From contig CM069459.1 of NCBI GenBank assembly GCA_035610835.1, positions 23,761,636 to 23,825,635 on the forward strand: a stretch of 64,000 bases of DNA, written 5' to 3'. Made by a program: the position numbers and the translations under genes. The notes under the pieces were generated by a model that did not search any database, had not been told where the DNA came from, and was given only the letters and a program-made list of their open reading frames with translations. This document shows, piece after piece, positions 34,687-46,430 of the stretch (its first letter is position 1; the number at the start of each line of letters is the position of its first letter). The stretch is from Ophiura sarsii (lineage: Eukaryota > Echinodermata > Ophiuroidea > Amphilepidida > Ophiuridae).

Positions 34687-35757
34687 TAATCAACCGGTCA
34701 AACAGCAACACATTTGACAGAAAAAAATGACGTTCGCATTGAAATCACAAGGAGAAAAAAAAATGTTGCTAACTTAGGCTAAAAAATGACGGATACCCTA
34801 AAATGTGTCCTGATTTGATTTTTTGGATACGATTTCACATTTTGAGCTACATATAAGGTCGTTGTAACTAACCGGTCAAACCGCAACACATTTGACGGAA
34901 CAAATGACGTTCGCATTCAAATCGAAAGGGAAAAAAAATGCTGCCGATTTAGCATCGAAAATGACGGATACCCTTAAATGTGCCTGATTTGATTTTGTTG
35001 ATATGATTTCACATTTTGAGCTACATATAAGGTCGTTGTAACTAACCGGTCAAACCGCAACACATTTGACAGAACAAATGACGTTCGCATTCAAATCGAA
35101 AGGGAAAAAAATGCTGCCGATTTAGCATCGAAAATGACGGATATCCTTAATGTGCCTGATTTGATTTTGTTGATATGATTTCACATTTTGAGCAGTGTAT
35201 GAGGTCGTTGCAACTAATCTGTCAAAGCGCAACACATTTGACGGGACAAAAATGACGTTCGCATTCAAATCGAAAGGGAAAAAAATGCTGCGATTTAGCA
35301 TCGAAAATGACGGATATCCTTAATGTGCCTGATTTGATTTTGTTGATATGATTTCACATTTTGAGCAGTGTATGAGGTCGTTGCAACTAATCTGTCAAAG
35401 CGCAACACATTTGACGGGACAAAAATGACGTTCGCATTCAAATCGAAAGGGAAAAAAATGCTGCGATTTAGCATCGAAAATGACGGATACCCTTAAATGT
35501 GCCTGATTTGATTTTGTTGATATGATTTCACATTTTGAGCAGCGTATGAGGTCGTTGCAACTAACCTGTCAAAGCGCAACACATTTGACGGGACAAAAAT
35601 GACGTTCGCATTGAAATCGCAAGGGAAAAAAGTTGCTGCAGATTTAGCCTAAAAATGACGGATACTGTACGATTTCACATTTTGAGCTACATGTACGTAT
35701 AAAGGTCGGTGTAACGATCCGGTCAAACCGCAACACATTTGACGGAACAAATGACGT
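34687..35757 (+). repeat. ~174-bp satellite upstream of the NACHT exon
   Basis: About six copies of a 173-175-bp unit. The marker ATGACGGATA occurs at 34786, 34961, 35134, 35307, 35480 and 35655. Conserved blocks are CAACACATTTGACGG, AATGACGTTCGCATTCAAAT and TGATTTCACATTTTGAG. The array ends about 670 bp before exon 4 and is followed by a poly-C run near 35788-35805. Confidence 0.9.
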
Positions 35758-36424
35758 TGCCTCTGAGTCCCGTCAGTCTGCAGCACTTCCCCCCCCCCCC
35801 CCCCGGCCCATTTCATTTACATTAATGTCAGAAGAAGACATGTATAATGCATCTTTATTGTCCAAGCGTCTCTGTGGTTCCATTCACCACGTGCAGACGA
35901 CCATGTAAAATTCAAGTTCTAATTCCATCCATCCCCGCCACCGCTTAGCACTACTCTCATACATTGCCTCTGAATCCAGTCCGTCTGCAGCTCGATTTGT
36001 ATGAATGAGGTATCAAACTACGGACAGGATATTTGATCGTTAAATGTATATCCTATATTGTTTTTGGATTAGCTACCAAGAAAGCACCTGGTCAGGGACT
36101 TTTTGTGTTAGGTGTATGTCATAAATCTAAGCCTATGGCATAATTCGGAACATTTGTACAGATTTGCCAGTCAGAACCACTAATATTCTAAAAATTGTGA
36201 AAGATCCCTGAAAATGTGCGTAAATTTGAGCAAAAATGGCTTGACAATTAATAATATTGCGTATGTTTTTTTCGAACCTTTTCCTTAAAACTGACATCTC
36301 TAGATATATGGGCCAGACTTAACCATGAGTTCCGAATATGCACTTTATGTCAACGAATACTTGGGAAAGCATAGTGATACTCATTGATGAGTGACATATT
36401 TTTCATTTATTTATTTTCTTTCAG

Positions 36425-39400
36425 GTGAAGATCCTTATTTACAGCGCATCAGTAGCAAATTATCTGGGCTCTATAAACAGAAATATAGTCAACTACACAG
36501 TCTTCTTCAATTAGCTTCAGAAAACGCACCAAACACAGAAGATGTATTTCTCGAACCCGAGCTAGTAGTATACTCAGAAGGTACGAAACAAAGTGACACA
36601 AAGCTTCAATCATGTGACAAACTATTGAACTTGCATCATCCGGATGTCAAGAAGCATATTCTCCTTGTCGGAAATCCAGGCAGTGGCAAATCAACCGTTT
36701 TACACAATAGATTGTCATATGATTGGGCAAAGGGCTCGCACAGAGAGTTTAGTTTATTATTCGCTATTGATGTGTGTGAAATTGATGTAGTTAAGGATCT
36801 GGTTGATATTATAAAGGACCAATTACTGACAGATGAACCAAAAGATAAACTTAAAAGCTTGATTGGAAAATATACTAACTCTATTGTTTTCCTAGTAGAC
36901 GGTTCTGATGAGATTTCTGGAATTATTGAGCGAAAATTAAAAGATACAGGTATAGGTCGCCTTTTAGGGGGAACGTCAGCGCAAGGTAGCCATGTTATAG
37001 TTTCGACCAGGGATTTGGCAATATCGAAATTTACCAATCTCTTTGGTAAATATTTCATTGTAAATGTGTTAGGTTTTTCAGAAGCGGCAGCTAGACAATA
37101 CATTAGAAACATACTAAAGAGCAGAATAAATGAAGCAAGTCTAACGGCCCTTGCGGAAGCGCTTCAGGCGTATCCACCCTGGTTGTCATGGTTACGAAGG
37201 AATCCTCTTACTCTTTCAATGCTATGCATTCTGTGGGAAGACACTGAAAAATTACCAACCGGTTTGACATCCCTTTATAAAGATATAATTGAGTACCTAA
37301 AGGCACGTGTTGACAAAGACGCTGATGACTGTTGGAAACAGACAGAGGACGTGTCTGCTGTCTTAATCACTGTAGGACGATACGCTCTACAAGATGTGAT
37401 GGGAGGGAAAGGACCGACTCCAATTAAACCAAAAGATTCAGATGATGTGATCACTGCATGTAAGTTAGGAATCTGCTCAACAAAAGAAGTCCGTAACAGA
37501 TTTCGAAGGGGAAAATGTGTCCATTTTCCATTGCATAAAAGTATTCAGGAATATTGCGCTTCAGTTTATTTAGCAAATCTAGTTGTTGAAAGCCAAGTTG
37601 AATTTGAAAAATACCTACCGGAGATTGCTACTAAGGAAACTTTGCTTCGGTTTTGTTGTGGTCTTAGTATACACGCTGCTTCTATTATACTGCCATATAT
37701 CGTTAATCAAAATATGAAGGTATTTGACAAAAGACCCTCACCTGATATGTGTATATTTGGTATAGGATTCCGTGTTACAAATCCGTGGAAACTTCCCCTA
37801 TTGCTTCTGTATGAGGTTGAATCACAGGTTCAATCAGTGTGCCTTACCAATGACTTACACAAAGAACTCATTCCTTTGATCAAGAAAATCCATATGAATT
37901 GTATGAATTTGCCTAGTGACAGTGGAATATGCTCAATCCTTGAATATTTCGTGGACAGAACAACATCATCCCAAATATCTTGGCTTTCGTATGTTGAACA
38001 GGCAATTGTTAGGTTTGAAAGTAATATCAATCTTCGACCTTCTCAGGTTCTTAACCAATCCAGACTTACTGCATGCATGATGTATCTACGTTGTTTATCT
38101 ATAGGATCATCTGATCGATCCCAGTCACATCTCAATTGTAGTCAATTTGTTGACAATCTTTGTCGTTCAGATTCTCAAGGCTGTAAGTCGCTTACACGAT
38201 TTCGACTTCATCACTGTCAACTTGATGCGTCTGTTTTGTTACATTTTCTGTCCATTCAGACATTACCGATATCAGTAGAGCTTGACAACATCCGTGTCAA
38301 TCATGATGAAACACTTGAAACATATGCGCCAATAAAAAACCTCGATGAATTGAATATAATAAGCAGTCGAATGCAGGAATTTAGTAGTTCTTTTGTTGAA
38401 ATAATGTCCCATGTGGAATCACCAATAAAAGTACGATTAGTGTACAATGTTCATGAGAAAGAATCTGGAAACGCCGAATGGGAACAATCACACTCCGCGG
38501 TGAAGTACTTTTCCTGTCAGTCGGTAGATCCAGAACAGATGTCCGAACCACCAATGACGAATCAGAAGTCGTCAAACTTGAATAGAAATAATACTGTCCA
38601 GTTTCCAAATGTATCATACGTATGTTTAAGTCAAGCTCAATGTCCAGAACAGAATAGGACAATCACAGATTTAACTTTGACAGGTTTCCTTATCAATTTA
38701 CCAGTATTGCATAATATGATTTGCAGGCAAGTAAATCTGTCTACATTGGTACTAGAGAAGGTCCAACTTACTGGTCAGTATGAAACAGAAGATTTAATAT
38801 ATTCATCGAGCCTAACAAAGTGTACGTTGAAACATGTTAATTTTCACCATAACATGATTCCCTTTTTGACAAGGTTGCCTGCACTTGTTTCGTTGGTACT
38901 TGACCACGTCGATTTATCCGATACCTCACTGGGATTCTGTTCAGGAAATGTGCGTCCTTTTAGCGAGACAATTCAGGATATTAAATTATCATATTGCAAG
39001 ATTTGTGACGGGAAATCGAGACTGTTTCTTAGTCTTTTTTCTCCACTTTCAACTGTAAAACTTGATACGGTGTTGATTCGTAAAGATGGATACTTCCATA
39101 CCTATACCGGGGACGTAAATACCGTCACTGTTTTTTGTCACTACGTATTTTCTGAGGATTGCACGCTTATGCCAGAATCGGTCACATCAATTGAGTCGGC
39201 ACTTTGGAAATCAATGGACGGCATCGTCCTACCATTTGTATATACGTATAAGGATGGGACAAAATTGCGCGCATTTGGCAAACTTGTAATAGATTTATTA
39301 AAGGACACTAAATTAGAACGAATCCGGGAACTTCACATTGGAGATATATACACTACGTGCTCAAAGAGCATTAACACAATGATAACACTACTGAAATGCA

Positions 39401-42400
39401 TGCCATCTATAACAACAGTGAAACTTGACGGGGTTACACTGACAGGTGAAGTGGATGAAAGCATATCAGCTTCGTGTGAGTCACTCAAGAGATTCCAGAT
39501 GCATGGTTGCCTGAGTGCTAACACATTGTTAAGACTACTGAGATGCATGCCATTTGTAACAACAGTGAAACTTGACCAGGTTACGTTAACAGGAGGTGTC
39601 GTAGATGAAACGGATAGAAAGATATCATTACGTAAATCATGCAATGAACTCGAGATGCATGGTTCACTGAGTGCTAACACAATGATAAGACTACTGAGAT
39701 GCATGCCATCTGCAACAACCGTGAGACTTAACGGGGTTACAATGACAGGTGAAGTAGATGAAAGCATATCAGCTTCATGCGAATCACTCCAGGACTTACA
39801 GGTGGGTGATGAGTATCATTCCACACTGAGTGCTAACACAATGATAAGACTACTGAGATGCATGCCATCTGTAAAAATAGTGAAACTTAATAAGGTTACA
39901 CTGACAGGTGAGGTGGATGCAAGTATATCAGCTTCATGTGATTCACTCAAGGAATTATATATGGGTGGTTCACTGAGTGCTAACACAATGGTGAGACTAC
40001 TGAGATGCATGCCATCTGTAACAACAGTGAAATTTGATGGGGTTACACTGACAGGTGAAGTAGATGAAAGCATATCAGCTTCATGTGAGTCACTCAAGGA
40101 ATTTCAGATGCGAGGTTGGTTGAGTGCTAACACGGTGATAAGACTACTGAGATGCATGCCATCAGTAACAACAGTGAAACTTGATAGGGTTACACTGACA
40201 GGTGAAGTGGATGAAATCATATCAGCTTCATGTGAGTCACTCAAGGAATTTCAGATGGGTGATAAGTATCATTCCACACTGAGTGCTAACACAATGATAA
40301 GGCTACTGAGATGCATGCCATCTGTAACAACAGTGAGACTTGGCGGGGTTGCACTGACAGGTGAAGTAGATGAAAGCATATCAGCTTCATGCGAATCACT
40401 CAAGGAATTCCATATGGATGGTTCACTGAGTGCTAACACAATGATGAGACTACTGAGATGCATGCCATCAGTAACAACATTGAAACTTGATAGGGTTACA
40501 CTGACAGGTGAAGTAGATGAAAGCATATCAGCTTCATGTGAGTCACTCAAGGAATTTCAGATGGGTGATAAATATCATTCCACACTGAGTGCTAACACAA
40601 TGATAAGGCTACTGGGATGCATGCCATCGGTAACAACAGTGATACTTGACGGGGTTATACTTACAAGTGAAGTGGATGAACGCATATCAGCTTCGTGTGA
40701 GTCACTCACAGAATTACATATAGGATGTTGGTTAAGTTCTAACACGATGATAAGACTACTGAGATGCATGCCATCGGTAACAACAGTGAAACTTGACGGG
40801 GTTACACTGACAGGTGAAGTGGATGAAAGCATACTCCAAATGCGTGGTTTGCTGAGTGCTAACACAATGATGAGCCTATTGGGATGCATGCCATCGGTAA
40901 CAACCGTGCAACTTGATGGGGTTACCCTGACAGATGAAGTGGATGAAAGCATATCAACATCTTGTGAATCAGTCAAACAATTCGAGATGGGTGGTTCCGT
41001 GAGTACTAACACAATGATAAGACTACTGAAATGTATGTCATCGGTATCAACAGCGATACTTGACCACGTTCGATTGACAGGTGAGGCACATGATGGTGAT
41101 AGCGAGATAACATTATATAAGTCATTCGTAGAAATAAAAGGTTCACTCAAGGCTAGCATATTAATACGACTACTTGGATGCCTGCCCACGGTGGTAACTA
41201 CAATGAAACTTGATCGGGTGACACCGACAGATGAACTTAATGAAAACGTCTTTGAACCATGTGAGTCACTCAAGGAACTCCAGATGCGTGGTTCACTCAG
41301 TGCTAACACAATGATCCGACTACTAAGATGCATGCCATCTGTAACAACAGTGAAACTTGATGGGGTTACAATGACAGGTGAAGTGGACGAAAGCATATCA
41401 GCTACGTGTGAGTCACTCAAGGAATTACAGATGCAAGGTTGTTTAAGTGCTAACACGATGATAAGACTACTGAGATGCATGCCATCAGTAACAACATTGA
41501 AACTTGATAAGGTTACACTGACAGGTGAAGTAGATGAAAGCATATCCGTTTCATGTGAGTCACTCAAGGAATTCCAAATACGTGGTTCGCTGAGTGCAAA
41601 CACAATGATGAGCCTATTGGGATTCATGCCATCGGTAAGAACCGTGAAACTTGATAGGGCTACACTGACAGGTGAAGTGGATGAAAGCATAACAACATCA
41701 TGTGAATCAGTCAAACAATTCGAGATGGGTGGTTCCGTGAGTACTAACACAATGATAAGACTACTGAAATGTATGTCATCGGTATCAACAGCGATACTTG
41801 ACCACATTCGATTGACAGGTGAGGCACATGATGCTGATAGCGAGATAACATTATGTAAGTCATTCGTGGAAATAAAAGGTTCGCTCAAGGCTAGCATATT
41901 AATACGACTACTTGGATGCATGCCCTCGGTGGTAACTACAATGAAACTTGAAGGGGTGACACTGACAGATGAACTGAATGTAAACGTCTTTGAACCATGT
42001 GAGTCACTCAATGAACTCCAGATGCGTGGTTCACTCAGTGCTAATACAATGATACGACTACTGAGATGCATGCCATCTGTAACAACAGTGAAACTTGATG
42101 GGGTTACAATGACAGGTGAAGTAGATGAAAGCATATCAGCTTCATGTGAGTCACTCAATGAACTCCAAATGCGTGGTTCACTGAGTGCTAACACAATGAT
42201 GAGCCTATTTGGATGCATGCCATCGGTAACAACCGTGAAACTTGATGGGGTTACACTGACAGATGAAGTGGATGAAAGCATAACAACATCATGTGAATCA
42301 GTCAAACAATTCGAGATGGGTGGTTCCGTGAGTCCTAACACAATGATAAGACTACTGAAATGTATGTCATCGGTATCAACAGCGATACTTGACCACGTTC

Positions 42401-44712
42401 GATTGACAGGTGAGGCACATGATGCTGATAGCGAGATAACATTATATAAGTCATTCGTAGAAATAAAAGGTTCGCTCAAGGCTAGCATATTAATACGACT
42501 ACTTGGATGCATGCCCTCGGTGGTAACTACAATGAAACTTGAACGGGTGACACTGACAGATGAACTGAATGTAAACGTCTTTGAACCATGTGAGTCACTC
42601 AATGAACTCCAGATGCGTGGTTCACTCAGTGCTAATACAATGATACGACTACTGAGATGCATGCCATCTGTAACAACAGTGAAACTTGATGGGGTTACAA
42701 TGACAGGTGAAGTAGATGAAAGCATATCAGCTTCGTGTGAGTCACTAAAGGAATTTCAGATGGGTGATAAGGTTCATTCCACACTGAGTGCTAACACAAT
42801 GATACGACTACTGAGATGCATGCCATCTGTAACAACAGTGAGACTTGGTGGTGTTACACTGACAGGTGAAGTGGATGAAAGCATATCAGCTTCGTGTGAG
42901 TCACTCAAGGAATTTCAGATGGGTGATAAGGTTCATTCCACACTGAGTGCTAACACAATGATACGACTACTGAGATGCATGTCATCGGTAACAATAGTAA
43001 AACTTGACGGGGTGACACTGACAGGTGAAGTGGATGAAAGCATATCAGCTTCGTGCGAGTCGCTCACGGAATATATGATGAGAGGTTCACTAAGTGCTAA
43101 CACAATGATGAGACTCTTGAGATGCATGCCAGCTGTAACAACAGTGAGACTTGACCAGGTTACTTTGACAGGTGTCGTAGATGAAACGGATAGAAATATA
43201 TCATTACGTAAATCATTCAATGAACTCGAGATCCATGGTTCACTGAGTGCTAACACAATGATAAGACTAATGAGATGCATGCCATCTGTAACAACAGTAA
43301 AACTTGACGGGGTTACACTGACAGGTGAAGTGGATGAAAGCATATCAGCTTCATGTGAGTCACTCACGGAATATATGATGAGAGGTTCACTGAGTGCTAA
43401 CACAATGTTAAGACTCCTTGGATGCATGCCTTTGTTGGCATCAATAACATTTAACAATGTCGATCTTACAGGTGGTATTTCCTTGTCGTCACCAATAAAT
43501 ACCGATGCATTAAAACATCTGCAGTATTTTGCCTGCTCATCGTGTAATAGTGAATGTGATGTTCTTGCGCGTATTCTATCGATGTCTCATTGTCTTACGT
43601 CGCTAAGATGGATTAAACACACAAGCATACTTACGGGAAAGGACATCGGCAAGGTGTTTGGGGCTGTAAAATCTTCCAATATCGAGGAACTTGAGTTAGA
43701 TGACACAACGCTACCGTGCGTAAATACCACGTTAGGAAAACATTTTATGAAGCCCTTGAAGAGATTGATACCCAAATTGACGAGTATAATCTTGTCGAAT
43801 ACTCAAATGAATTCAACACACTGTGAAGGATTTTTTTCTGTGCTAGTAGATGCAGGAAAGAATCTGAACAGGTTATCTATCGGAGCAAGGATGTTTATGA
43901 AAGGTTTTGGAAAATCCACTGATAATGGTAACAATTTACCACTGCAGTGGGTGAACGTATCTGGTAATAGAATTGGAGAAGCTGTAGATAGCCTCTGCAA
44001 CGCTTCGCGGTATATGGGTCGTCTCGAAGGTTTGGTGTTACGTAACTGCCAAATGAATGAAGCACATTTTAAGAAGATGCATGACTCTTTTTCAAGAATG
44101 AATATGCTGCATCATATAGATTTATCCGGAAATGACGGTATCATGCCTATGCTATACCCAGACTGTTGTTATCTCAGCAATCTAGTGACACTGAAACTAC
44201 AAAATACCGGCTTGGTGGATAAAGATATAGAGCAAATACCAATGTCACAAATGAATCAACTGATTGAACTAGACTTATCATGCAACGACATTAGTTGTAA
44301 CGGTGCAGTCATCCTAGCAAGGGCTTTCACTGACAACCATGTTTCACTATTACAGCGTCTCAATCTGGGAAGTAACATAATTCATTTAGTTGGCGTTAGT
44401 GCTCTTACGCATTCATTCAAGCAACTACCATATCTTACCAATTTGAACCTGAGTCGGAATCCCATTGAACCGCGGGCTGTAGAGGATGTATTCAAAAGCT
44501 TTATCAACTTGCCACGCCTTGAAACGCTTGATCTTCGAGGCAATGTTTTAGAAAAGAGTAGGTGCATTAGTATGCCGTATCTCCTGAAATGTTTGAACAC
44601 CGTATATCCAGAACTAGAGTCCATGCTTGCTGACAGTCCAACAGAACCATTTATGACCCTACCAGAACTGGATGAGCAGGTAATAGCATCCATTCGTGAA
44701 GTGGTTTTCTGA
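36425..44712 (+). CDS. NLR coding exon 4: NACHT ATPase plus giant LRR region
   Basis: One 8.3-kb exon after a clear acceptor (TTATTTTCTTTCAG), open to a TGA at 44710. Numbered on the full protein, Walker A is GNPGSGKST (211-219) and Walker B is FLVDGSDE (Asp287). A sensor-1-like HVIVSTRD follows, then NPLTLSMLC near 388 (the GxP-type winged-helix motif) and HKSIQEYCASVYLANL near 498, the NLR signature closing the nucleotide-binding module. Diverged LRR-like sequence follows, then 28 near-identical ~49-residue units (about 1107-2467). Classical ribonuclease-inhibitor-type LRRs finish the protein (WVNVSGNRI, HIDLSGND, ELDLSCNDI, RLNLGSNII, NLNLSRNPI, TLDLRGNVL). No transmembrane segment is evident. 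Role by family: ATP/dNTP-driven oligomerisation after ligand sensing by the LRRs. The absence of stops across 8.3 kb argues for a working gene. Confidence 0.92.
36640..37580 (+). other. NACHT nucleotide-binding domain within exon 4
   Basis: Walker A lies at 36670-36696 and the Walker B aspartate at 36898-36900. The sensor-1 region is near 36990-37015, the NPLTLSM helix at 37201 and the winged-helix HKSIQEYC motif near 37533. All catalytic landmarks of a NACHT STAND ATPase are present, so the domain looks competent. Upstream, the sequence EDPYLQRISSKL leads into the common VFLEPELV pre-NACHT strand. Confidence 0.9.
39360..43440 (+). repeat. Coding tandem array: 28 LRR-pair units of ~147 nt
   Basis: About 28 consecutive units with core LSANTMIRLLRCMPS then VTTVKLDGVTLTGEVDES and CESLKEFQMRG. 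Each unit is 49 residues, or 53 where the variant tail GDKYHST or GDKVHST is used. Each looks like two LRRs of about 28 and 21 residues (strands TVKLDGVTL and LKEFQMRG), similar to the A/B alternation of ribonuclease inhibitor. DNA identity between units is very high, with long blocks such as CTACTGAGATGCATGCCATC nearly invariant. Variation is concentrated in a few residues after each strand. Distinct subtypes (VSTNTMIRLLKCMSS; LKASILIRLLGCMPS) recur together three times. One unit near 40830 lacks about ten residues in frame. Confidence 0.9.
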
Positions 44713-46430
44713 ATTTGAACGTAACCACTCGGCGCTAAGGCAGAGCAGCAAAATCAATACGCTAGTTCCAGAGAAGAAGTGATTCATACTCTTGATTTTT
44801 ACGACAACGCTAGAGTTATACGTTGCATCCCCCATCGTATAAATACCCATGGAAATTGAAGAGAGACCGAGGAAGTTGTATCAATGTCCGACAAGAACCT
44901 CTGTAATCAATGCTCATGAATAATGCAAATTGATGCAAATTTCCTACTCTCGTGTCTTCATAACAGTCTTAAGTAAAAGACACTTTTACTCTGGAAAGTA
45001 ACATGTTATTTACACAGCTGGGTCATGAATATGATCACCTGTCACAGACTTAATGGACGTACATGTATAATAGCTTCGCCTCATTATCATCCTTTCGCTC
45101 CATAGAGAAGACCATAATTATCTCTCCATGCACAACAGCAATCTTGGTCAAGAAGAGTAGCTGCTACCATTGTTCGTAACCATGTTTACATTATCTCCTG
45201 GTCCAATATACATCGACAATTCATTATTTCTCTGCAATCTGCTGCGTAGAAGGCGTGACGTGACTTCTTGAAGGCTCATCATCAATTTCGAAAAGCGTCC
45301 GACCGAAGTCATTGCACAGGCGATGCCTGCAGCCTTATTTAGCTTCGTTTGATGACTTTTCATCAGTATCTCCTTAAATGTAGATGGTTTAACTTGGATT
45401 GGCAGGTCCTTAGAGGCAGACGATGATAGATAGAGAGACAGACGTAGTTTGACAATTGTCATTGTTAAGCAGGTTGTCGGATAACTTTATTTTCTCCATC
45501 GAAGTGTTACCTCTTTTCTTAACTTTGTCTGGTGTCTTTCCATGAAAATGCACGGATGATTTTCCATGTGATAATTAAGCTTCTTAATTTTTCCCAGACT
45601 GCCTTTCCAGACTTTCTTATGAGTGCAGAAATGCATTGTGGGTAATGAGGTGACCACTGATTCTATTAATTCCATTGCATACTAGACTCCGTCAAGATGA
45701 TTATCTGACAAAGCTGTTATAACGAGGTGGACACAGTGTATACTAGTTTCAATTAATCTGTATCTGTCATACTGTCACACTGTCTCTTATAGTTTAATAT
45801 GAAAAAGTAGATGCATTATGGGCCAGTAATGATGTGATCACGATTTCCTATCTCTCCTTAGTCATTCTCAGTCAATATGATATGTGACATGCTATCTCGC
45901 TAGTTTCATTGAATATAACACACAGATGCATTAAGAGGTTCAGGCGTCCACTCTTTTAGTTTCTCAGTTATCTTTGTCGGTATATAAAGGATTCAAAAGA
46001 ACTAAAGTGCCACTTTTTTCAGAAAACATCATTTTGTGGAAATGTGACTGGTAAACATGATATTGAAAAGGGAAAGCTGTGTATGGGTACCCAAGCGTTT
46101 TCCATTTTCATAAGTGTTTCTATGTCTCAAAACATCTTAAAGTGTGTGGAGTTAGGCAAACAAACATGATCTAATTTTAGAGGGATGGTGCTTAGATTAA
46201 AAAAAAGCAATTGATTTACTTAGTTTCGTAGAAATAATAGGGGACCTTTCACTAATGATCTGCGAGATCCTATTTCATATAAATAAAGGGGCCAATTTAC
46301 TTGTGTTTTTTGCAAGGTCCTAGGAGCTTGATCGTATGTATAAGGGACATTGCCGGTTATATAAGACCAGATATTGATGACACCGAGCAAGTGCTAATCA
46401 GCGCTAGCATCACAACTTTTAAATTATCCA
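44713..46430 (+). other. 3' flank / probable 3' UTR of the receptor
   Basis: After the TGA at 44712 no AATAAA appears until about 46280 (AAATAAAGG), with an ATTAAA at about 46195. The 3' UTR may therefore be about 1.5 kb long, or a non-canonical signal is used. No other gene is recognised apart from the weak antisense frames at 45148-45675. Confidence 0.35.
45148..45675 (-). other. Pair of related antisense open frames 3' of the receptor
   Basis: Two minus-strand frames (45487-45675, 45148-45462) contain related peptides, IFMERHQTKLRKE and ILMKSHQTKLNKA. This hints at a duplicated segment. The xLMKxHxxKL pattern recalls the first helix of CARD domains, but the rest does not allow a confident call and no splice sites were verified. 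It may also be part of the receptor's 3' UTR on the + strand. Confidence 0.2.

Larger units (their letters stand above)
11695..44712 (+). other. Gene model: Death-NACHT-LRR NOD-like receptor, 4 coding exons
   Basis: Gene span assembled from four exons: 11720-11774, 12391-12663, 17544-17600 and 36425-44712. Every junction has GT and AG borders, and all three introns are phase 1. The exon lengths (55+273+57+8288) sum to 8673 nt, or 2890 codons plus stop, with no internal stop. An acceptor-like site (pyrimidine tract then CAG) at 11692-11694 suggests that the start exon also carries a short 5' UTR and that a non-coding exon lies upstream. The introns are 616, 4880 and 18824 nt. Domain order is Death (about residues 20-105), NACHT (about 205-500), tandem LRR-pair array (about 1107-2467) and classical LRRs (about 2630-2870). 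Family knowledge: such proteins are cytosolic innate immune sensors, expanded in invertebrate deuterostomes. The exon joins are inferred from splice sites and frame, and no transcript was available. Confidence 0.8.

Noticed and set aside
36636..37112. 158-codon minus-strand frame over the NACHT region
   Set aside because: It is a shadow of the NACHT coding strand, whose Walker motifs clearly define the real frame.
40575..42725. 716-codon minus-strand open frame, plus shorter antisense frames at 39333-40550 and 42933-43457
   Set aside because: They lie opposite the LRR array. Because the 147-nt unit is a multiple of three and lacks antisense stops, every unit stays open on the other strand. 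The sequence is only the reverse image of the repeat, with no domain and no start context.
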